Assembly: GCA_019155205.2 (NCBI GenBank)
Contig: JAHNZQ020000308.1
Location: 1,872,285 to 1,936,284 of the forward strand
DNA: 64,000 nt
Source of the DNA: Gracilaria vermiculophylla
Lineage: Eukaryota > Rhodophyta > Florideophyceae > Gracilariales > Gracilariaceae
Reading direction: 5' to 3'
The first letter of the stretch is position 1. Each line of letters opens with the position of its first letter. A model generated the notes under the pieces. That model ran no database searches. It was not told where the DNA came from and worked only from the letters and a program-made list of their open reading frames with translations. Positions 53,387 to 64,000 of this stretch are shown here, piece by piece. Position numbers and translations under genes: made by a program.

Positions 53387-54757
53387 GTTCTTCCACCGCA
53401 AAGCCCACTCAGTTCTATACGGAAATGTCGTTGGAGCCGCATGACTTTTATGTTCTTCATTCTCAGACGACTTGCCCCAGTAGCGTTTGCGGAAAATCGT
53501 GAGTAAATGACATACCCTTATCGAGGGAAAACATAATAGAAACCAGTCACGGATTGCGCCGTGGTGCACGGGCCATTAACGGATTATCATTCGACTTAGG
53601 ATAGATTTTAACAGTACATCCACAGTTGTCTTCTTTCATTCTGGACATAAACTACGTACCATGGGAATGACGCAAGGGCAGACCACCTTCCCTTGATCCC
53701 TGCGTCGGGCCAGCACCGATTACATGCCTAATCCATCGACAGGGCATTTTAAGGTAACTGAGGGCCGTTCCAAACAAGAACACTGTTGTACGATGTACAC
53801 TGCTTTTAAAAAGTATAGGACACCTATAAAGCTTGCCAAAATGCGCAATTTTGCCTACTGTAGCCGTCCCTTTCCCTAAAACCGTTCAATTTCGCGTTTC
53901 AAATAGATGGGACATTTCGAACTCGCGCGTAATTATTTCCACAACACGTTGTTTCTTTTCTTCAAAACGACATTAGATCTTCTAAATTAAAAGTCTAAAA
54001 CACAACATTTCAAACAGTACCGTAGAGCTAGGCGGTTATTCTCATATTTATAACAGTTTCTTAAATATTTACTGTAATATAAAAGTAAACATATCGTTTA
54101 ATTGAAAGCCTAATGATAATTCTCAGCTCCAATAAAAAGCATATGTTTTTTCAACAATACTGTATTTGCCATGTGTTCTGAGCTACAAATTCTATTTGAA
54201 AAAGATACTTTTATAAAAAAGAATAAAATAGTAGTGAAAAAACGCTTAAACTTTCTTTTGGTTTATAAAACTGGGCATAATCTCCTTTCGGAAAATTAAC
54301 ATAAACAGCACAAGATGCTGTTGTGTGCTACGAGCACTTGCAAAAAAGATAGCTGCGAAAAGAATGGGTTTTAAATTGAGTAAAACTTTGATTTTGATGA
54401 ACTACAGTGTTTTACATATTGCTATCATAAGCAAAAAACAGCAAACCAAATGTGAACGTATTAGTTTTCTATCAGAGCTTATTTTATGTTGCGGACTTAG
54501 ACTCTCGATGAAAACATTTACATACAAAGCCTTTTTAGTAAGCATTATATCCTCAAAAAACCTTATAAATGCTTTCACACAACGTTTCATAAAATTTTAC
54601 GCATCTTATCAGAAATGCAAAAAGTTTTTTTACCTAGAAAGTGCCGCAGTTCAGTAATATACAACACGGAAAAACGTTACTTTTTCTAGATACAAATTAA
54701 TGCCACGCAGCTACTTGCGCGTTGCATTTTCCCGAACGCCTTTGAAAATGAATAAAA
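53387..54757. other. AT-rich intergenic region between the Kelch-Hog gene and the LTR
   Basis: 1.4 kb. The left edge is the 5' region of the Kelch-Hog gene. From about 53900 to 54700 it is very AT-rich with no recognisable gene. It ends at the LTR edge at 54758. Confidence 0.5.
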
Positions 54758-55685
54758 TGTACGCTGTAGAATGATTCACGGCCATTACTATAGTATAGTT
54801 ACTTCTCCTTTCGAGTTGATGGCGCACAACGTCCGTTGAAAGTTTTTGGTGACTCGAAAGGCGCGGCTTTCTAAAGGTGCTCTCCGGTAATCACGGTCTC
54901 GAGCCGGGAGAATCCTGAAAGTGGGTCCACAAGCACCAAGTGGAGAAGAGCGTTCGGTGGGCGCACAGTACTTCTACAGGTTCTGTTAGGAGGCAACCTG
55001 GGGATCGGTTGTCGAGAAACCTGAAGACTGGAGAAGAGTCTCCAACCGGAAATAGTAGAGGAAGACTCACCGGTGCTTGGTTTAATTCCACCGGAGGTGG
55101 GGCTCGACCTGCAGATTAAGTGTATTGCTGGGTGTGGTACTGTCACCCCTCCTCTCGAGGTAATAAAGCACAACGTCCGTTAGGAGTTTTTGTTGACTCC
55201 AAAGGCGCGTATTCTTAAAGGAGGTCTCCGGTATCCGCTGTCGCGAGCCGAGGGAGTTTTGAAAGGAGATCCGCAAACACCAAGCGGAGGGGGAGGGTCA
55301 CTGGGCGGACAATGCTCCTACAGGCGCTGCTATGATGCGACCTGGGGATCGGCGGCTTAGAAACCCGCGTAGATCGGCGAGAGACTCCAACCGGAAAAGT
55401 AGAAGAATACTCAAGGGTGCTTATCTTTACTTCCCCAGAGGTGGAGCTCAACCGGCAGATTTAGTATCAAGCCGGAAGCCCGCCTCGGCAGGTCTCGCTA
55501 CTGAGCTAATTACCTGCATAAACTATCTAAAATAAATAATAATTCTACCGTACCTCAAAGATACTGCAGCGCACGCGGGCGAGATTATGCACCACGTGGC
55601 CCAGCTTTTAAATTACGAACCCTCCTCAGGAATATTATACCTTAAGGCCAAACCACCCTATTTCCGTAGGAGCCACTGTAGTACA
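54758..55685 (-). repeat. 3' LTR of the chromovirus, about 928 bp
   Basis: Boundaries were set from three signs: the plus-strand left end reads TGTACGCTGTAG and the right end CTGTAGTACA, giving TGTAC...GTACA inverted ends; and a purine tract (AGGAAAGGGGGTA on the minus strand) abuts the right end, as a polypurine tract must. The second LTR is outside the window, so the limits are not confirmed by comparison. Confidence 0.75.
54801..55480. repeat. Diverged tandem duplication of ~344 bp inside the LTR
   Basis: Two copies, about 54801-55144 and from 55145. Shared landmarks are CACAACGTCCGTT (54825 and 55169, spacing 344), CTCCGGTA, ACCTGGGGATCGG and CTCCAACCGGAAA. The copies differ at many positions, so the duplication is old. 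Confidence 0.85.
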
Positions 55686-55701
55686 TACCCCCTTTCCTAA
55701 A
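55686..55701 (-). promoter_or_regulatory. 3' polypurine tract (site A)
   Basis: Minus strand reads TTTAGGAAAGGGGGTA immediately before the LTR start. It primes plus-strand DNA synthesis in retroelements. Its core 14-mer recurs exactly at two internal sites. Confidence 0.75.
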
Positions 55702-56323
55702 TTGCACTACGTCCTCGAGATGCATCTTCCGCTTTCTTGATCCCTGGGGTGGCTCCTATCGGTGTTGCGGCACGTGCGGCCTCCGGCGGTTTGCCCGTTC
55801 TCTCCTTCACGCGTTCCTTCCCTTCTCCATACTCCTGCGCGGCGTGTTGCCGCGGGCTCGCGTTTCACTCCTTGCGGCGTTCGTGGGCTCAGCTCCTCCT
55901 TCACCGGGCTGCATCCGCTCCTTCTTGGTGTCACCCTTCGGTTCTGCTGCGCCAATCGGCAGCGCGAGTGTCCGCATCCTCCGGCGCACCGCGCGCGGTG
56001 CAAGCGCGCAACTTCCGTGGACGGAGCATGGGTCAGTCCCGCGAGAGTACCGACCCCCTGGAGGCGTTAGCCACTCTGACTCCTCTGAGGTTACTCCTTT
56101 TGGCAACACCCGCTTCTACTCGTCCGCTCATCCTATCTCCGTGAAGGCGCCGGACTCATAACTTTCTCGTCCGCACCTCCACCGTTCTCCATTGGATATG
56201 AGCGCGCGCCCCGCGATGGTGCTCCATAACTTGCCCGATGCCGGTCGCCCGGCTTCGCCTCGGATTCCACGGTGGTAGCTCGATACGGCTCCCTCCGCGG
56301 TGGGGCATATAGCTTCGAAGTGA

Positions 56324-58288
56324 TCCCCGAGTGGTGTCAGGTCTCTTTCTTCAGATGCAACCACGCGTTCGGTCGCCATCTACCCTGCTTCGTACACCTT
56401 CGGAATTTCCTCTCCTACTCCGGCGCCGACATCCCCTTCCAATCCTGAGGTGTATCACACCTCGACCGGAGCACCGTTCCGTCCAGAAGAACACTTCGAT
56501 CATCGCGCCACGCGAGTGTTCGTCCCGTACCACGATAGGCGCTTGAGTCTCCCGTGTCCCGTGGAGGATTATATTCACCATTTTGGGCCGTACCTGCAGG
56601 CGATACGACTCCGCGCCTTCCCAGAGATTGCGTGGAACGACCAGAAGCGGAACAGCGTCGATGCATACCGCGCCCATTGGCTTCACACTCCGATACATAG
56701 TGACAATGCTCCGGCCATGGTTGGACACTGCGACACTCCATACCTGAGGTGCGGTGAAGAACGGGAGATCCAGGAGCGACTACAAGTCCTGCTCCATACG
56801 GAGAGCTCGCACCAGAGAGCGGGGCGAACGGGAAGCCTTGCCGATGGACGCTGCGCCCTTGCGGTGCTACCCTTCGATCCCCCATACGATCGCCTGTACT
56901 GGCTCAATCGGAATCGATGGGGAACGCACCTCGCGGACGAAACTCGCGTACGCACCGCATTTGGGTACTTCTACGGATGGCATAACACGTAATTCCATGA
57001 TATACCCTCCGGGCAACGTCCGACGTACTACCTGAAGGTGAACGACTACTGGAGGGACCATTGGGTTTCCCCGCATCTCTGCTTGGCGACTCCCATAACC
57101 TTCGCGTACCATACCTCCGAGGTTCTGGATCCCCATGACTCCCTAGGGCGCTTCGTCATGTTGGTCGCCTCGAAGGAGATTGCGATCGGCACCCTGATGG
57201 CGTACCTCCAAGCGACGGACGAAGGCGTAACTTCCTATACCCGATGCCACGACGGCCGCCTCTACTGGGACTCGTCGTATCAGCCGACCGCCGGGCGTTT
57301 GCTCCCATTGTCGGCGTCCATCATACCGGTCCTGCGCTCCTTCGGTATCCAAAACCTGGTTAACGGCACCGCATGGAGCGAGTCCGAAGCGGAGACACTG
57401 TTGGATTACAACCTCCAGGTGGTGTGGAGTGACACACTGGGTTTTCTCTGGTACGACTACGGCGAGGACAAGTTTCACCCCATTGTGAGGAGTCCGGATG
57501 GAGACGATGACGGGCACGCGTACCCTGCCTTTCCCCGTCTGTCGCCATCTCGGGTTCCTCAGCTGCCACGGCTTCGAGTACCCGACTACGACCCTTTGAT
57601 GGAGAGTCTGGCGTTTGATGCGCCCAGTCGGTTACCGGCTCCGTCCAAGGAAATGGGCACACCTCCTGAGGTGATAACTTCGCGACCCGCCGCGGAGCCG
57701 AGTGCTCCCGCAGTGATCGCCACCGTGTCTCCAATAGAAGAGGATGAGATTACTCCCGTCCCGGTACGTTCGGCCCCAGTGGTGCAACCCCGATTGCTGA
57801 GCGTCCCTGCGCCGAGTATTCAGCCTCGCCTGCGGAGCGTTGCAGTTCCCTCACCACCGTCACCTCAGGCGTCACCGACTCCGCCCTTGGCATTGCCGTC
57901 CTCCACTGCGGAACACGCGGAATCCCGTCCGGGAACTCCTGTCTCAGCTGGTCCGCCGTCTGGAGCTCCCCCCGTGGCGGTTGTTGCGCCCTCAACGGAG
58001 GTGGCCGCATCGGGTGCACCATCGGGAGGAGTCTCCCCTGGGACTTTGGAGGCTGCCTTCCAGGAGTTGGTGCAGGCGTGCCTGGTGATAGGCCGTCCTG
58101 CTCCGACTTTTTCTGTGGAAACTCTGTGCGAGGCGCGTGCTTGGGTCTTAGAACTCCATAAGGCCCGGGCAGACCGAGCCTCGATGGCGGCCCTCAAGGA
58201 AAGCTTGTCAGAGTTCTTTGACAGTCAAGCGCTCACAGCGAAAGCGCGCCTCGAAGCGCAGTATTCAACGCGGTTTGGTGACCTGTAG
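56324..58288 (+). pseudogene. Antisense ORF between pol and the 3' LTR, one internal stop
   Basis: A frame open on the plus strand (opposite to gag-pol) from 56324 to the stop at 58286-58288, interrupted only by TAA at 56990-56992; about 650 codons in all. The first part reads like folded protein (for example GRCALAVLPFDPPYDRLYWL), then after the stop VNDYWRDHWVSPHLCLATPI. A Pro/Ala/Ser-rich middle (about 57600-58040) and a helical C-terminus (LCEARAWVLELHKARADRAS) follow. No recognised domain. The stop and the lack of a clear initiating ATG suggest decay, or an upstream exon not seen. Antisense ORFs at this position are known in some plant Ty3/Gypsy elements; function unclear. Confidence 0.6.
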
Positions 58289-58507
58289 GTGATAGAACCC
58301 TGACCAATAAATGATCCTTCGGATGGAGCAGAAGCTCCACGAACGGTAGTTCAAACATGCATAGGCCGTGCCCGCGAGCTTAGCGACACGACGTGCCGCC
58401 ATAGGAGCATGCGAAAAAGCGAGGGCAGCATCCTGGAGGAGAAAAAGATAACTCCAGGTGGGGGATAGACGGCGAAGACGAAAAACATCTCCGTTTGGGG
58501 GCCCCCT

Positions 58508-58521
58508 CCCCCTTTCCTAAA
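58508..58521 (-). other. Internal polypurine-tract-like site B
   Basis: Exact copy of the PPT 14-mer TTTAGGAAAGGGGG (minus strand), extended by further purines (AGGGGG), lying just past the end of the chromodomain frame. Confidence 0.7.
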
Positions 58522-58530
58522 CGGAAGCGC

Positions 58531-61500
58531 CTATGTGGAGAGGCGTTTCCGCACCAAATTGGCGTGGTATCGCCTAACGAAGTTGTCCGGGATATGTTCC
58601 GGAGCTTCTTCCGTGTCGTCTTTCGAGGTGCACCCATACCAGCTGACGCGGTACAGTACTCCTGCAGGGGTTTGTCGATGCGAGACTATATGGTCCACCG
58701 CGTAGAGGATTTCACCTTCCGGGGTCAGGATGGCATCGGGAACCTCCAGGATTGGTTCACCGAGAGCGGTGATGCGGTTCCCAGTATCCCATGGTGTTGT
58801 CGTGCCTGAGGTGGTCGAATGAGAAATCTCCGCGCGGTGTCCCTGAGGTGGGGTGGCGGGTATTCCTGGGAGGCTGGGCGTTGGAACTTTCGTCACCCTA
58901 TCATGGGAGACGACATCCCTGAGCCCATTCACCTCAATGGCGACAGTATCCCTATAGGTGGCAAGGACTTTGAAGGGCCCTGAGATTGTTGCCGCTAACT
59001 TGCGCGCGACGTCCGGCGGTTCATCGGAGTTTTCCTCGGGTTTATCGAGAAACATCTCGTCGCCTTCCTTCAGGTGAAGACCTTCCATAACCTATCGGTC
59101 GAAGTCCTGTTTGTATCTCCTCTGCGAGGCGTTGAGTCTCTCCTTCGCGAGGGAGAGTGCGTTCTCATATCGCCTTAGGATGGAGCGTTTGGCTTGCGCC
59201 GCTGTTGGCGTCTGTGGCCCATCCGCTGGGTGCGCCGTGGCGCGTGCCGCGATGACAGCACTTGGCGGTATGCGCGAGAGCACCAAGTTGAAAGGAGCGG
59301 TCCCCGTGGAGCGGTGCACTTGTAGGTTGTATGCATACGTGAGGGGTCCCACATATGCGTCCCAATCCTTCTGGTGGTCCGCGATGTAGTGCTTCAGCCT
59401 CGAGGCAATGGTTTTGTTGAACCTTTCCGCCTGTCCGTTGGTCTGGGGATGATAGGCAGTGGTAAACAACTGCTTTGTCCCCAGCATTCCGGAAATGGCG
59501 CTGAAGAGTTTCGCCGCGAACTGGGGTCCATTGTCCGTAAGGAGGTACAACGGTATCCCGTAGGGATAAACCCAATGCTCCAGGAAGGAGTCGACAATCA
59601 CTGCTGCAGTAGTGCTCCGAAGGGGGATGGCACGCGTGATCTTGGAAAAGCGATCCGTGATCACGAGGATAAATCGATGCCCACGCTCCGTCTTGGGGAG
59701 TGAACCCAAGATGTCCATGTCCACAAACTCCAACGGTCCTGAAGGTGGGAACAGCGTGAGCGGCGTCCGGTGTTTCTGTATACTCCTTCTAGTGGTGGCG
59801 CAGGAATAACAATCCGCCACCGTTTGGAAGGCGTCGTTGACCATGTTTGGCCAATGCAACTCCCTCCGCATGGTGAAGTACATCCGAGATCCACCGGGGT
59901 GCCCGGCGAGGTGAGGATAATGCGAAAGGTACAACACCGTCGCTCGTAGCTTCGTCGGCACCACCTTTTGGAGAGCTCCATCCAGAGGGGCGCGGCGTAC
60001 AAGCACGCCATCACGGTCGACATCGAACGACGATGTCAAACTCCCCACAGTGGCGAGGCACTCCTGGCAATACGCATCCGTACTCTGCTCCTTCAGGAAC
60101 TCCGCTACGGTAATGGGGAGAACTTCTTTCTCCTCCTCAACAAGAGTCATCACCTCAGGGAGTCCACTGTACTTTCCTCCAGGTTCACAGCATTCCAAAC
60201 ATTCTCCATCGGATCCTTCTTTCCCGTCGGCGTTCTGGATGATCAGACACGGGATGTTGTCTTGCAAAGGTGTTTTATCTTCCCCATCGGTGGAGATTCG
60301 CGAGAGTGCATCCGCGGCCTGGTGTTTTATGCCAGAACGGTGGAGGATTTCATACTCGAACTCCAGAAGGCGTAACCTCCACCTTTCCAGGCGACCGGAA
60401 GAATCCGTCAAGGACAGTATCCACTTCAGTGGTGCGTGGTCCGTCCTCAAGGTGAAGCGAGCGCCTTCCAGGTATGGGCGTAAAAGCAAAACTGCCCACA
60501 CCATGGCAAGACACTCGCGCTCCGAAGTGGAATAATTCCGTTCCGTAGGGGTGAGGCTGCGACTCCAATACCCGATGGGTGGAAGTCCACGTTCAGGTTG
60601 TTCCTGTAGGAGGGCACATCCAACCTGGTACTTACAGGCATCAGTGTCCAGCACCATTCGGCCGTGCCGCTTTGGCAATACCAAGATTGGTGGTTCTATC
60701 AGTCTCCTCTTCAGGGTGTCGAAGGCTTCAAACTCTTCATCCGTCAGGAGAGCCAATTGCGTCGGTTTGTCCTTCTCCAGGAGGCAATTTAACGGCGCCG
60801 CTATACGAAAGAAATTCTGTACAAACCTCCGGAAGACTTTACACAACCCTAGGAAGGAGCGGAGCTTCCTCTGGTTCGTGGGAGGGCGAGCTTCCTTGAT
60901 GGCTTCCTGAGTTTTCCTGGAAACCTGTAGACGGCCCGGGAGCACAACGTGCCCCAGGTAGTCCACCGACGACTTGAAAAAGAAACATTTCCCCAACTGC
61001 AAGGTGAGTCCAGCATCCTTTAGGAGTTGGAGCACGTGCTTCACATGAATGAAGTGCTCCTCCACGCTGCGGGAGTATATGATGGCGTCATCGATATACA
61101 AAAAGGCTTACTGCCACTTCACCTATGACAGGATAATGTCCACCGCTCGTTGGAACGTAGCGGGTCCATTCTTCAATCCAAATGGCATCCTTAGGAATAT
61201 GAAGATCCCGCAGTGTGAGTTAAACGTTGTCTGATCCTTATCGTAGTCGTCCATCTCAATCTACCAGTAGCCGCTGTTGGCATCCAGCATGGAGAAAACG
61301 GACGCATTGCCTAAAAAGTCGATAACTTCATCCATACGGGGTATCGAGTACGAATCGCGTACCGTAACGTCGTTGAGGCGCCTGTAGTCCATACAGAACC
61401 TTAGGGAGCCATCTTTCTTCTTAACAAACACCACCGGGGAGGCCCATTCGAAATTGGAAGGCTCGGTTATGCCCTTTTCCAGCATCCGGTGGACCTCATT

Positions 61501-62571
61501 GCGTTCAAAATTGCGCGCATGGTGTCCGGCCCTCCTCGGGAGTTGATGTACCAGTTTTGCATCCGGTGTGAGCTGGATCCTGTGCTTGGACAGGCTGACC
61601 TGACCCGGGCGACCAGATCACATGTTCTTAAAGTCGGATAGCATCTCCACTATCCTATGGCTATACCCTTCGAAATCATCGCCAGTTTGGAGCTTCTCTT
61701 GCCAGATGGCAGGATTCTCTTCCTCTGGAGCCGTTGAAGTCGCTTCCGTCTCCACGGTGGCGATAGCATCGCGGTCCGCAAGGTCTTCCGCTCGTGGAAG
61801 GTGAGCCAGTCCTGCAGGGGCGGCTAGTGCCAGTCCGACAACAATTCCTATCTGGAGCCGTAACGGCGACTCTTTGAGGTTGGAGAGCACAAACCTAAAG
61901 GGGACGTTCGGTATTACTTTCATAACACCGTTCGCCATCATGGAGTGCTGCTTTGTCGTCAGGTGTAGACTCCCCTGTAGGAATGAAAGGCCAGATGGAG
62001 AGTTCTGCACCCAGACTTCGGCCTGACTCCTCGCGGGTATTTCCATGCTCTTCACCACGCGGAGCTTATTGGACTGCGCCTCCTTTGAAAGATTACCCAC
62101 GTGACGCGCGTTTGCGTCCGGTCCTGGAGATGCGGACACGATACTTACAGGGACGGCGTCGTGAAACGTCATCTTCCGCAGGCGTGGGTAGATTGCACGT
62201 ACATACCGATCCACAAAGGAAGTGCCCAATATGCACTGTGCGGCCAAGTTGGTCGCCTCGAGGAACCACACTTTCACCTGTAAGAAGCCCAACCGGAGGT
62301 ACAAGGGGGTTTCGCCGAGGATGGTTAACGCTCGACGCGACGCATCGCGCACGGTAGGGAGCTTCCCAGTCCTCAACGAGCCGAGAGCAGACCGCTGGAG
62401 TACATCGGCATGCACCAGATTGAGGCCAGCTCTGGTATCGAGGATAGCGCGCACCCTGGTGGAGGCGAGCGGGGAACATCCTACAAAGGCGAAAACCTTG
62501 TAATTCTCACGACTGAGTGTGCAAACAGCCTCAAAAGTGTCGAATGGGTCCAACGGGATTGGGTGGCTCGC
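58531..62571 (-). pseudogene. pol: Chromovirus pol: protease, RT, RNase H, integrase, chromodomain, with in-frame stops
   Basis: One reading frame throughout. Protease-like region at 62553-61618, where the active site reads LDTRAG instead of DTGAG (Gly to Arg). RT: CMDYRRLND, LDANSGYW, LRMPFGLKNGPATFQ and the catalytic YIDDAIIY. RNase H: LDTDAC, ERECLAMVWA, RTDHAPL. Integrase: HHCC finger (HLAGHPGG ... CYSC) and DDE core (VDMDILG, LLTDNGPQF, NGQAERFN). C-terminal chromodomain: YAVDHIVSHR, LYRVSWYG, DDTEEAPEHIPDNF. In-frame stops at 61618-61620, 61261-61263, 61123-61125, 61108-61110 and 59092-59094 break the frame, so no full polyprotein can be made. The RNase H to integrase part is uninterrupted for 669 codons. 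Chromodomains steer integration to marked chromatin. Confidence 0.93.
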
Positions 62572-62602
62572 CTATTCTGCGTCGACGAAGCAGACGGCCT
62601 CT

Positions 62603-62616
62603 CCCCCTTTCCTAAA
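62603..62616 (-). other. Internal polypurine-tract-like site C, between gag and pol
   Basis: Third exact copy of TTTAGGAAAGGGGG on the minus strand, in the gap of about 190 nt between the gag stop and the pol frame. It could act as a central polypurine tract. Confidence 0.65.
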
Positions 62617-62758
62617 GGCGACTCCCGTGGAGCTGAGGTTCGATGTTAAGGAGCGACGTGGAGCCTCTACGCGTGGCTCTAAGGGGTTTCCTGGTTGGAG
62701 AGGGGCTGAGTTCTAGTCAAGGCCGGCGTCTGCTGTTGTGCATCGCGATGTGACGTGT

Positions 62759-64000
62759 TCACTTGAGGCGCAACCGGCTTGGGCCCGGCACTTGCGTTGC
62801 GGGTGCCAGTGACGGCGGGACAGGCTGCACTCCTAGTGGAGCACGGTAACCGTAGTTTTCTTGAAGGGAGTGGATGTCACGATACGCGGTTCGATAAGTT
62901 CCGCTCTCCGTTGGTGTGTTTTTCAGGTCCTGGAAGTTTTTCTCTCGTTCCTGCAGGATGGTGGCCTTCATTGCCGGGGTGAGAGTCGTACAGTGTACGG
63001 GCTCTCGTGACAAACAAATCCTGCAAGGCGGTGGGTAGCCTCGAAGGTTCGCAAATCGAACGCTCCCGTAAGATCCGGCCGAGGCATACGAAGTAGGAGA
63101 CGAGGGTGTGCTCGTCCTAGACGGTGTTCCCCGAGAGGAGGCGTAAATGAGGGCAAGGGCCTCTTGCTCTTCTATGAGCGTGAGCTCGTCGACCTCCTCC
63201 GAGGTGCTGGAGTCCAACGTCAGGACGGATGCTCGACGGGTCCTTGCAGCCGCCGGTTTGTCCGAAAGTGGAGTGTGGCTACAACGAGCGGCACGGTGGG
63301 TATCCTCATAGGATTCCTCGAAACGCGCTAGCTTCGTGTATGTTGTCTTTGGGTGCGTTGTCAGGTAATTACGCACCCTAGCGCGTATCGATGGAAGGAG
63401 TACCTCGACAAAAAATGACTTCAAACGCCGTTTGGACTACACGTTCCCACACCGTCGGGCCTTCGTGCACAGCTTCTGTGAGAACTCCGTCTCGATCATT
63501 CCGGAGTTCTGCCTATAGGAGGTGACTTCAGCATCAGCATCGGCTATCACCTCGTCCGTGGCGTACCTTTTAAGGAGGAAATTGACTACCTTTGGGTACG
63601 TCGTCAAGATCTCCGTTCCAGGATTATCCACAATGGTGCTCTCCCCCGTGAGGCGTGGCTGCACCAGCGAGCGCGCTTAGCCTGTTAGGTAGAACTGAAA
63701 GCACCATACGACGGCACCTTCATGGACACCATTGGTGTTACACGCTGAACGGAAGCGCGTAAGAAAATTCAACACCGAAATGGGGTCTTCGCCTGAGAAG
63801 GAGTGCTTCTTCATTTGAATATCCGTACGGCGCTGCATTTTCGTGAGTCGTTTAGCGACCAACGCGTCGTAATGTGTGGAGCGATCATTCAACCTGTAGG
63901 TGTCATAATCCACCACTTTGGCGAAGAGGTCGTTAAGCGGGACGACCTTCCTGACCCTTTTGCTCTTCTCCTTGGGAGGTGTACTGTCCTCCGAGCTGGA
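62759..64000 (-). pseudogene. gag: Chromovirus gag, partial, two in-frame stops
   Basis: The frame enters from beyond the window and runs to the stop at 62759. A retrotransposon-gag-like region is visible (FSGEDPISVLNFLTRFRSAC, FQFYLTG, then FLLKRYATDEV and MIETEFSQKL). Two stops interrupt it, TAA at 63677-63679 and TAG at 63437-63439; the frame continues unchanged after each, so these are point changes. The C-terminal part has a Cys/His cluster (CRICLSREPVHC) that is not a standard CCHC zinc knuckle. Gag and pol lie in different frames separated by a short gap, not overlapping. Confidence 0.8.

Larger units (their letters stand above)
54758..64000 (-). mobile_element. Chromodomain Ty3/Gypsy LTR retrotransposon (chromovirus), decayed, partial
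   Basis: Read on the minus strand from beyond the window: gag (to 62759), protease-RT-RNase H-integrase-chromodomain (about 62570-58531), an antisense ORF region, a polypurine tract and the 3' LTR. The pol order (RT before integrase) and the chromodomain after integrase place it among Ty3/Gypsy chromoviruses. The gag and pol frames carry several stops, so this copy is not autonomous. The outer edge at 54758 begins TGTAC and the inner LTR edge ends GTACA. The 5' LTR and target-site duplication lie outside the window. Confidence 0.93.

Noticed and set aside
55475..55520. tRNA-like sequence (minus strand TTAGCTCAGTAGCGAG)
   Set aside because: It resembles a D-arm, but no matching anticodon or T-arm follows, and it lies inside the LTR next to a CAGGT/ACCTG inverted repeat.
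62570..62760. Programmed frameshift between gag and pol
   Set aside because: Gag and pol are in different frames, but about 190 nt and a stop separate them with no overlap, so a frameshift site is not supported in this copy.

Overview
This window is a piece of a nuclear eukaryotic genome. It is compact, most genes have no intron, and the introns that can be placed are short (58-97 nt) with GT..AG ends and a CTAAC or CTGAC branch sequence close to the 3' end. Gene islands with head-to-head and tail-to-tail pairs alternate with 1-3 kb of apparently non-coding DNA, and a chromodomain Ty3/Gypsy retrotransposon fills the right-hand 9 kb. The gene mix (TONSOKU/BRU1-type TPR-LRR protein, a thioredoxin fused to Hip, a Hedgehog-type Hint domain outside animals, a HAL3-type PPC decarboxylase, few introns) fits a red alga of the Chondrus/florideophyte kind best. 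That assignment is an inference and cannot be proven from this sequence alone.

Left part (1-13.5 kb): a two-exon ERG2/sigma-1-type sterol C8 isomerase, a Hip-thioredoxin co-chaperone, a 1796-residue coiled-coil protein and an unknown 234-residue protein, all on the minus strand, then a plus-strand RCHY1/PIRH2-type E3 ubiquitin ligase. From 13.4 to 20 kb the DNA is gene-poor. It holds two small secreted proteins (one Gly/Ala-rich, one Cys-rich), each with a TATA-like box about 110 nt upstream of the ATG, and two perfect hairpins.

Middle part (20-47.5 kb): proteasome subunit alpha5 (three exons) converging on an elongin-B-like protein; a GNAT acetyltransferase fused to a VOC/glyoxalase domain (two exons); an unusual bZIP protein divergent from a TONSL/BRU1-like gene; two zf-4CXXC_R1 (CDCA7-like) paralogues; eIF3c divergent from an ARID-SWIRM-amine oxidase (LSD1-like) gene; an unknown secreted protein; a protein with a basic region, a STAND-type winged helix and TPRs but no NTPase; and a PPC decarboxylase. 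Several are replication- or chromatin-linked (TONSL, CDCA7-like, LSD1-like).

Right part (47.5-64 kb): after 3 kb of AT-rich DNA lies a three-exon gene for a secreted Kelch protein ending in a Hedgehog-type autoprocessing Hint (Hog) domain, the most striking gene here. A decayed chromovirus in minus orientation follows. Its 3' LTR (54758-55685) contains a tandem duplication; the internal region carries an antisense ORF between pol and the LTR, a pol frame with several stops, a gag frame with two stops, and three identical polypurine-tract-like 14-mers. The 5' end of the element lies beyond the window.
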